Below, in pieces: positions 5,618 through 9,840 of a stretch of 9,840 nt of DNA. The position numbers were made by a program, and so were the translations under genes. Position 1 is the first letter of the stretch, and the number at the start of each line of letters is the position of its first letter. This stretch comes from an uncultured bacterium. Lineage in GTDB: Bacteria > Patescibacteriota > Minisyncoccia > SW-4-49-11. The notes under the pieces are model-generated. The model was not told where the DNA came from. It ran no database searches and was given only the letters and a program-made list of their open reading frames with translations. The stretch covers positions 1-9,840 of the forward strand of contig CAJXTH010000018.1 in NCBI GenBank assembly GCA_913060955.1, in the 5' to 3' direction.

Positions 5618-6664
5618 ATGAATACCCCTCAAATTATCTTCCTGGACGGAGATGGAACCCTTTGGTATCCAACCTCTACCAAACGAACCGAAAAACCACA
5701 TTGGATTTATAAAGATCCCGAACTGAAAGATTCTTATCTGGAGCATCTTTCGCTTACCCCGGGATGTCTCGAGACTGTTCGAGCACTTCACGACCACGGT
5801 ATCAAGCTCTACCTTATCTCAGCAAACCCTGCCCCTCCAGAGGTAGCCGAACCGGAACTCAGGGAAAAACTTGAGCATTTCGGCCTTATGCCATACTTTG
5901 CTGGGTACTTTTCCTCCCCGGGAGATAATCCCGATGGAAAAGCAGAAATTATGCTTCGCGTGCTTCAAGAGAACAACCTCACACCCGACGAAGGCCTGAT
6001 GGTCGGAGATAGCCTTGGATATGATTATTTACCAGCTATCAATCATGGAATCCAAGCTTTTTGGATTGATAATCCGGTCGCTAGTCGCCCAGAAGATCTT
6101 CCTGAAGAGATTGCAACTATCTTTGAACTCCCAGAACTGATTCAACTCCTGAAACTCCCTGACACCGCCCACACGGCACTCCAAGAATATTCTAACGTCT
6201 GGCCAGAACAGTATCAAAAAGAAGCCGAGATCCTCAAAGATCTTTTTGGAGATGAAATCACTGATATAGAGCACATTGGAAGTACCTCAATCCCAGGACT
6301 CATGGCAAAACCAATCATTGATATCGGAGTCATGATTCCGACCTATCGGGAACATACCGACTTCACCTCTCGACTTGCCGAACTAGGCTATCGCAAAGAC
6401 GTTTCGAGCACAGAACGACACTTCTACCGCAAAGGATTCCCGACAACTCATCACCTCTCGATTGCATTTGCCGACCGAGGAGGCTTTTGGCCACGTCAAA
6501 TCCTCTTCCGAGACTATCTTCGTGACCACCCAGCAGCACGAGACGAATACGCTCGGATCAAACAAGCAAGTCTCTCTGAAGATCCCACCGGAAAACTCGA
6601 ATACGTAGCTGGGAAAACAGACTTCGTGTATCGAATCCTCGAATTAGCCGGTTGGAACCAATAA
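5618..6664 (+). CDS. HAD phosphatase domain fused to a GrpB nucleotidyltransferase-fold domain
   Basis: A 348-residue two-domain protein. Residues 1-180 are a HAD hydrolase: motif I DGDGT at 10-14 (Asp10 nucleophile, Asp12 acid/base), motif II Ser68 in LISAN, motif III Lys108 and motif IV GDSLGYD at 130-136. It should remove phosphate from a small metabolite. Residues 188-348 are a GrpB domain: YSNVWPEQYQKEAEIL (191-206), the signature IEHIGSTSIPGLMAKP (217-232) with His219, Gly221, Ser222 and Lys231, IIDIGV (233-238), the FRDYLRDHP segment (297-305) and the late YVAGKTDFV segment (329-337). GrpB has a nucleotidyltransferase-like fold and is known fused to the CoA kinase CoaE in actinobacteria; its own reaction is uncertain. 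The fusion suggests both act on one substrate or pathway. ATG 5618 is chosen because motif I starts at once; an upstream in-frame TTG at 5561 is less likely. Its TAA abuts the next gene's stop. Confidence 0.85.
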   Translation: MNTPQIIFLDGDGTLWYPTSTKRTEKPHWIYKDPELKDSYLEHLSLTPGCLETVRALHDHGIKLYLISANPAPPEVAEPELREKLEHFGLMPYFAGYFSSPGDNPDGKAEIMLRVLQENNLTPDEGLMVGDSLGYDYLPAINHGIQAFWIDNPVASRPEDLPEEIATIFELPELIQLLKLPDTAHTALQEYSNVWPEQYQKEAEILKDLFGDEITDIEHIGSTSIPGLMAKPIIDIGVMIPTYREHTDFTSRLAELGYRKDVSSTERHFYRKGFPTTHHLSIAFADRGGFWPRQILFRDYLRDHPAARDEYARIKQASLSEDPTGKLEYVAGKTDFVYRILELAGWNQ

Positions 6665-8269
6665 TTAAAACCACCAGAAATCATAGGTGAGTTCTCGTCC
6701 ATCTTCTAATTCTCTGGTATCTGGATAATATGGGGTGATTTCAATCGCACGAACGAGATCCTGTATTCGATCTTTCTTAGATTGAGACAAATCAAATGCG
6801 TCGCAATACTCGGAGTTATTCTCTAACAGCGATTCCAAACATCGATATTCATCTCCGAGAATAGTAGCGTACAGCACTATTCCATCGAACTGGGGCTCCG
6901 CAAACTCAGATCCGGCAAATTCTTTCTCTGTCATGGTTCCTGGGTAGGTTTCCACGCTTCCGGCCGGAATCGCGTTAAATCTTCGGTTTGATGCATAATT
7001 CTGAGCTATGTCCTCAAAATCAGCTCCTGGCTCAGTCCGCATAAATAATTTAGCATTCCCTACTGGAAATGGGGGCAATTCACCCATCTGCATTTGGTAG
7101 TCTGGCCGGAACAACCCCACTACCAGATCGATATCGCGGATCGGATACTCCCCGACTTCCATCTGCTCCCGCTTGGTTCGAACTTCTTCGAGTCGTTCTG
7201 AGTACTCCGATGATAGCATATCCAATGGAAAATCTAAATCCGTCACATCGGGACGATATCCTTCCGGATACACCACCGGCAAAATATCTTGAAGTTCTCG
7301 AAGTTCCGCTACGGTTAGTCTCTCCTCAAACTGAATTTGAATAGATTGCTCATAAAGATCCATGCACGGTCCCACAGTTCGCTCTACAAATAGCTGATCA
7401 ATTAAGGCCATCGTATCCGATAATTGAGCAATCTCTGCTGAGTTCTCCCTTTTTATTCGATCCCAATCTGATTGATTTCCCTCAACGAGCATCTGATACT
7501 CTCTGACTCGGAGATCATAAAAACATTCTTCAACCAAAACCCGGCGATATCCCTGATCAAGCCGATCTGCCTTTTCTACCGGAGTCATCCAGTCTTCAAA
7601 TTGGATTGTACCACCCCACGGAAGCAATCGATCTGAAATAGCTCCAAGAGACTCCTCTGTTGGATCCAGAGCAGCTTTTCGGAGTACTTCTCGACCTTCT
7701 TCCGCTCGATCAACCGAAGAATATACATCATCAAATAGATACACCAGTTTTGCAAATCGAGGATCATCCGTTGGAGCTTTGATAATAACTTCATCAATCC
7801 GATAGGTATCCAAATTCGCAGTAAGTCCTTGGCTATCTAAGTATCGCTGGATGTTGGCCTCAAACTCTGCTTGATAACGGGAAAAAGCAACGTTCCCAAC
7901 CATTTCACCTGCCTCAGGGTTATACACCGAGACTTCTACACTCCCTTCTCCATTGGAAAGCCCAATGATATCGTCAAACATTAAAAGTTCTTCGAAGGAT
8001 ATTCCTCCCTCTGCGTAGGCCTTTTTCATGGCTTGCCCGTATTCCTCTGGGGATTCAGTGATTGGAATCCTTCCCAAATCCACAAACGAAATCATATTGG
8101 TAGATTGCTCCGGGACAATTTCCTCATACGATCGCTCATCCCACGGTCCCGCAATAGAATCATTTTCACCACTGTCTCTCAACATCGCATACCCACCAAT
8201 GGAAGCACTAATAAACACAAAAGCCAACACTCCTAAAGCAATTTGAGTGCGAACATTCCGTAGATTCAT
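6665..8269 (-). CDS. Membrane-anchored extracytoplasmic protein of unknown function
   Basis: A 534-residue protein that I do not recognise. It starts with a short basic segment (MNLRNVRTQ) and a hydrophobic helix at about 10-29, which would act as a signal peptide or single anchor and leave about 500 residues outside the cytoplasm. The rest is acidic and mainly helix-prone, with no repeats and no catalytic motif that I can name. Four cysteines (249, 302, 477, 489) could form two disulfides outside the cell. The C-terminus is aromatic (DFWWF). Its first residues (MNLRNV) echo those of the truncated surface protein at the left edge (MNPRNV). The ATG at 8267-8269 is the natural start because it directly precedes the hydrophobic segment; a TATAAT lies 39 bases upstream. 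Convergent with the HAD-GrpB gene with no spacing. The gene is certainly real from its length and codon use, but its function is open. Confidence 0.85.
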   Translation of the reverse strand: MNLRNVRTQIALGVLAFVFISASIGGYAMLRDSGENDSIAGPWDERSYEEIVPEQSTNMISFVDLGRIPITESPEEYGQAMKKAYAEGGISFEELLMFDDIIGLSNGEGSVEVSVYNPEAGEMVGNVAFSRYQAEFEANIQRYLDSQGLTANLDTYRIDEVIIKAPTDDPRFAKLVYLFDDVYSSVDRAEEGREVLRKAALDPTEESLGAISDRLLPWGGTIQFEDWMTPVEKADRLDQGYRRVLVEECFYDLRVREYQMLVEGNQSDWDRIKRENSAEIAQLSDTMALIDQLFVERTVGPCMDLYEQSIQIQFEERLTVAELRELQDILPVVYPEGYRPDVTDLDFPLDMLSSEYSERLEEVRTKREQMEVGEYPIRDIDLVVGLFRPDYQMQMGELPPFPVGNAKLFMRTEPGADFEDIAQNYASNRRFNAIPAGSVETYPGTMTEKEFAGSEFAEPQFDGIVLYATILGDEYRCLESLLENNSEYCDAFDLSQSKKDRIQDLVRAIEITPYYPDTRELEDGRELTYDFWWF

Positions 8270-8307
8270 ATAATCAAGAATAGTAAATATATCTCCAGAC
8301 TACGCCT

Positions 8308-8313
8308 ATTATA
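8308..8313 (-). promoter_or_regulatory. -10 element for the 534-residue membrane-anchored protein gene
   Basis: The minus strand has a perfect TATAAT here in the 76-base gap between the Nudix stop and this gene. The predicted start near 8301 leaves a leader of about 32 bases. No TGn extension and no good -35 were found. A GGAGA in the leader lies about 21 bases from the ATG, too far for normal Shine-Dalgarno use. Confidence 0.45.
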
Positions 8314-8345
8314 AGGGAAATGCAAGTCAGAATTGTGTCTTGAAC

Positions 8346-8744
8346 TTACAGTTTATCGATAAATGAGGGAAGGTAATGCAGCAAATCGTACTCCTTTGCT
8401 TCTTCTTTTGTCACCCACGCATATTCAGCATGATCTTCACTCAGGGTTGGCTCTTGATCGCCATCGTATTCTGTAACGAAGATGAGGGTTACAAAGTGCT
8501 TCTGCTTTCCTGAGTCGACATTGGAATAGTAATCGAGCAATCTGGCACTCTTAATATCAAGTCCAGCCTCTTCTCGAGTCTCTCGTGCAACACCCTCAAA
8601 CGGGTCTTCTCCCCACTCCAAGGTACCCCCAGGGACATCCCAAACTCCGGGAAGATAACTCTCATCCAAACTTCGCTTTAATATAAGCAACTCCGTTCCT
8701 CCCTTTCTCGTGATGAGACAATGAACAATCAACCCAATATCCAT
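8346..8744 (-). CDS. Nudix hydrolase
   Basis: A 132-residue single-domain Nudix hydrolase, cytosolic and metal-dependent. The Nudix box is complete at residues 40-62: Gly40, TLEWG, Glu46, DPFEGVA, then RETREEAGL (54-62). The strand LLILKRS (19-25) and the loop LPGVWDVPGG (31-40) before the box are typical of the MutT/NTP-pyrophosphohydrolase type. A late WVTKEEAKEYDLLHYL segment (109-124) is the common C-terminal Nudix helix. The substrate cannot be assigned. It is only distantly similar to the other Nudix protein at 706-1098 outside the box, so it is not a recent duplicate. The gene lies alone behind a sigma70-like promoter that overlaps the divergent promoter of the nucleotidyltransferase gene. 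No Shine-Dalgarno is evident before the ATG at 8742-8744. Confidence 0.9.
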   Translation of the reverse strand: MDIGLIVHCLITRKGGTELLILKRSLDESYLPGVWDVPGGTLEWGEDPFEGVARETREEAGLDIKSARLLDYYSNVDSGKQKHFVTLIFVTEYDGDQEPTLSEDHAEYAWVTKEEAKEYDLLHYLPSFIDKL

Positions 8745-8772
8745 ACTAACTGTAGATTATTTATGTATTGCA

Positions 8773-8801
8773 ATTGTATCGAAGAAATCCAATGCTGACA
8801 A
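8773..8801 (-). promoter_or_regulatory. Sigma70-type promoter for the Nudix gene at 8346-8744
   Basis: On the minus strand, -35 TTGTCA (8801-8796) and -10 TACAAT (8778-8773) are separated by exactly 17 bases. The predicted start near 8766 gives a leader of about 21 bases to the ATG at 8744. The -35 overlaps the plus-strand -35 candidate CTGACA of the divergent gene. Confidence 0.6.
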
Positions 8802-8850
8802 ATAAAAAATACCGAGATATTTTACTCCCTTCACCCACATATGTCATACT
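8795..8850 (+). promoter_or_regulatory. Promoter region of the nucleotidyltransferase gene (two candidates)
   Basis: Candidate one is CTGACA (8795-8800), a 17-base spacer and TATTTT (8818-8823), with a start near 8830. Candidate two is an extended -10, TGT-CATACT (8842-8850), with a start near 8857 and a 20-base leader, close to the leader length seen for the 1141 gene. Which one is used cannot be decided from sequence. Confidence 0.4.
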
Positions 8851-8876
8851 AAGGATACTAACTTCATCAGTATCAT

Positions 8877-9656
8877 ATGCAACTAGAACCAAAAGGATAT
8901 CTTCTTCACACTAACTCAGAGGGCTATTTTAAAAATCCCTTTTCATATGAAGACATTAATCGAGATTCTCAAGAGATTCTCCAAAAAGTAATAGACCTAC
9001 TTTTAAAACATAATAAAGAACGTATTGATTCAATATACGTCAGAGGAAGCGTTGCAAGTAACACCAAGATAAATAACTACTCAGATATTGATCTCATAGT
9101 AATCTATCAGGATTCATTACAAAAGATCCCAAATACCATAGAGTGGAACAATCAGATCTTTCGACTTGATATAGATCAATTAGAAATGACTAGTTTTCAA
9201 GATCTGTACCATCATTTTGGGACTCACTTTATGCTCAAAACTCAGTCGGTGCATCTCTACGGGAAAAATCGAATACCAGAAATACAGGACTTTCAAGCCT
9301 CTAAGAAAACAGCCTCTAAGTTTGGACATAATCTTCCGAAACTTATCACAAAGACTAAAATTTTTGTTGAAGAAGAACCCCAACAACTAGCTAATATCAC
9401 TCAGTGGATCAGCCGGGCAATTATTCGAGGAACTATCACTCTATTCATGGATAGAGAACATATCTATACTCGTGATTTAGTCTACTGTTACCAATATTTT
9501 GCAAAGTACTACCCCGAACACGAATCTCAAATGAACCTTTTGGTTGAACAAGCCCTCCAACCAACTCTATCCAAAGAAGAACTCATTGCATTTCTTGATG
9601 ACTTTGGAATGAACCTAGCAGGAATTATCGAAGAATACCATAAAAGAAATGATTAA
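8877..9656 (+). CDS. Nucleotidyltransferase-fold protein, substrate unknown
   Basis: A 259-residue protein with the polymerase-beta-type nucleotidyltransferase signature: RGSVASNTKINNYSDIDLIV at 56-75, giving Gly57-Ser58 and the metal-binding pair Asp70 and Asp72. A third carboxylate is probably Asp98 or Asp100 in FRLDIDQLE. The C-terminal half (about 145-255) is helical and may bind substrate, as in aminoglycoside adenylyltransferases and related enzymes, but nothing fixes a substrate, so resistance should not be claimed. It could also be a toxin-antitoxin MNT-type enzyme, yet no HEPN partner is seen beside it. The gene is strikingly AT-rich: one 60-base line inside it (8941-9000) has 19 G+C against 32 in a line of the photolyase gene (2641-2700). 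That suggests a different origin or relaxed selection. ATG 8877 is the first in frame; no Shine-Dalgarno precedes it. Confidence 0.82.
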   Translation: MQLEPKGYLLHTNSEGYFKNPFSYEDINRDSQEILQKVIDLLLKHNKERIDSIYVRGSVASNTKINNYSDIDLIVIYQDSLQKIPNTIEWNNQIFRLDIDQLEMTSFQDLYHHFGTHFMLKTQSVHLYGKNRIPEIQDFQASKKTASKFGHNLPKLITKTKIFVEEEPQQLANITQWISRAIIRGTITLFMDREHIYTRDLVYCYQYFAKYYPEHESQMNLLVEQALQPTLSKEELIAFLDDFGMNLAGIIEEYHKRND

Positions 9657-9700
9657 AGCCTCTCTTGTATAGTTTGCTCCGCGAGTAGGATTACGAACCA

Positions 9701-9722
9701 AAAAAGTCATACACGACTTTTT
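9701..9722. terminator. AT-rich hairpin downstream of the nucleotidyltransferase gene
   Basis: AAAAAGTC (9701-9708) pairs perfectly with GACTTTTT (9715-9722) around the loop ATACAC, 44 bases after the nucleotidyltransferase stop. The T-run sits in the stem rather than after it, so it would be a weak terminator. It also lies inside the possible minus-strand frame. Confidence 0.35.
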
Positions 9723-9753
9723 CCAAAACCCCTCGGTTGTCGCTGAAGCTCCT

Positions 9754-9772
9754 GGGAAACCAAACGTTTCCC
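9754..9772. repeat. Perfect 7-bp hairpin near the right edge
   Basis: GGGAAAC (9754-9760) pairs with GTTTCCC (9766-9772) around the loop CAAAC. The following AACC could pair further with a GGTT at 9735-9738 across a 15-base bulge. This could be part of a structured RNA or a repeat, but only the short hairpin is directly supported. Confidence 0.35.
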
Positions 9773-9840
9773 AACCTTCGGAATAATGAAGATTTCTGCC
9801 ACGGGAGAACTACTCTATATCTTGAAGGTCGGGACACTGC

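Larger units (their letters stand above)
9657..9840. other. Right-edge region: unresolved, possible 3' end of a minus-strand gene
   Basis: After the AT-rich nucleotidyltransferase gene, composition returns to about 53 percent G+C (32 of 60 bases in 9721-9780). On the minus strand one frame is open from the window edge (9840) to a TAA at 9693-9691, 49 codons rich in Arg, Phe and Val and ending in VVYDFFGS. I do not recognise it, and a frame of this length can be open by chance. Two perfect hairpins lie within it. No plus-strand gene is supported. Confidence 0.3.

Noticed and set aside
5561..6664. TTG start adding 19 residues to the HAD-GrpB protein
   Set aside because: The extension (with two closely spaced Cys) does not resemble HAD sequence; motif I begins a few residues after the ATG at 5618. 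It remains possible because the TTG is just after the predicted transcription start.
1141..9656. Reassigned UGA codon (as in some CPR groups)
   Set aside because: All genes are intact under the standard bacterial code, glycines use GGN codons, and the one TGA stop coincides with a textbook ATGA overlap.
9670..9700. Possible tRNA 3' end on the minus strand (GGTTCGTAATCC followed by a GC-rich run)
   Set aside because: The T-loop has an extra base, the T-stem does not pair, and no complementary 5' acceptor strand is found upstream in the expected 70-90 bases.
9673..9785. Plus-strand stop-free stretch ending at a TAA near 9785
   Set aside because: There is no ATG, GTG or TTG start in frame, and it is opposite an equally open minus frame.
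1..9840. CRISPR array, insertion sequence, phage or integrase signatures
   Set aside because: No regularly spaced direct repeats, no transposase or integrase motifs and no terminal inverted repeats with target duplications were seen.

Overview
The window is about 9.8 kb of a compact bacterial chromosome: ten complete protein genes, one truncated gene at the left edge and an unresolved 184-base right edge. Gaps are short (none over about 190 bases) and no rRNA, tRNA, CRISPR array, insertion sequence or phage gene was recognised. All genes read cleanly with the standard bacterial code; stops are mostly TAA (8 of 10, plus one TAG and one TGA). Most starts lack a clear Shine-Dalgarno sequence, and several genes are preceded by extended -10 promoters (TGn followed by a TATACT- or TAAAAT-like hexamer). 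Gene density, small single-domain enzymes, an orphan DgkA, a stand-alone short hibernation factor and unrecognised membrane-anchored secreted proteins would suit a Patescibacteria/CPR-type bacterium. That placement is inference with low confidence; no taxonomic marker gene is present.

Left block (1-3485). A truncated secreted beta-propeller-type surface protein (minus strand) lies behind a Nudix hydrolase gene. The Nudix gene diverges from an APH-type small-molecule kinase gene that overlaps a cryptochrome/photolyase-family gene by an ATGA junction. The two directions are driven by two extended -10 elements lying inside one perfect palindrome. The kinase-photolyase unit ends in a strong hairpin shared with the convergent unit to its right.

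Middle block (3472-6664). A minus-strand pair encodes an eRF1-like protein of the baeRF type followed 13 bases later by a short ribosome hibernation factor (HPF/RaiA, S30AE fold), suggesting a ribosome hibernation, rescue or quality-control unit. Diverging from it is dgkA (lipid kinase, membrane), then a bifunctional-looking fusion of a HAD phosphatase domain to a GrpB nucleotidyltransferase-fold domain.

Right block (6665-9840). A 534-residue membrane-anchored extracytoplasmic protein of unknown function (minus), a second Nudix hydrolase (minus) and a divergent, noticeably AT-rich nucleotidyltransferase-fold gene (plus). The Nudix and nucleotidyltransferase promoters appear to overlap at their -35 elements. 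The last 184 bases return to higher GC and hold two perfect hairpins and a minus-strand open frame that could be the tail of a gene running out of the window.

Functional themes are nucleotide sanitation and light-dependent DNA chemistry (two Nudix enzymes, photolyase family), ribosome protection (baeRF plus HPF), lipid phosphorylation (DgkA) and surface proteins. The most unusual items are the baeRF-HPF pair with a GRGQ loop, the photolyase relative with altered electron-transfer and substrate-pocket residues, the HAD-GrpB fusion, and the palindromic face-to-face promoter.
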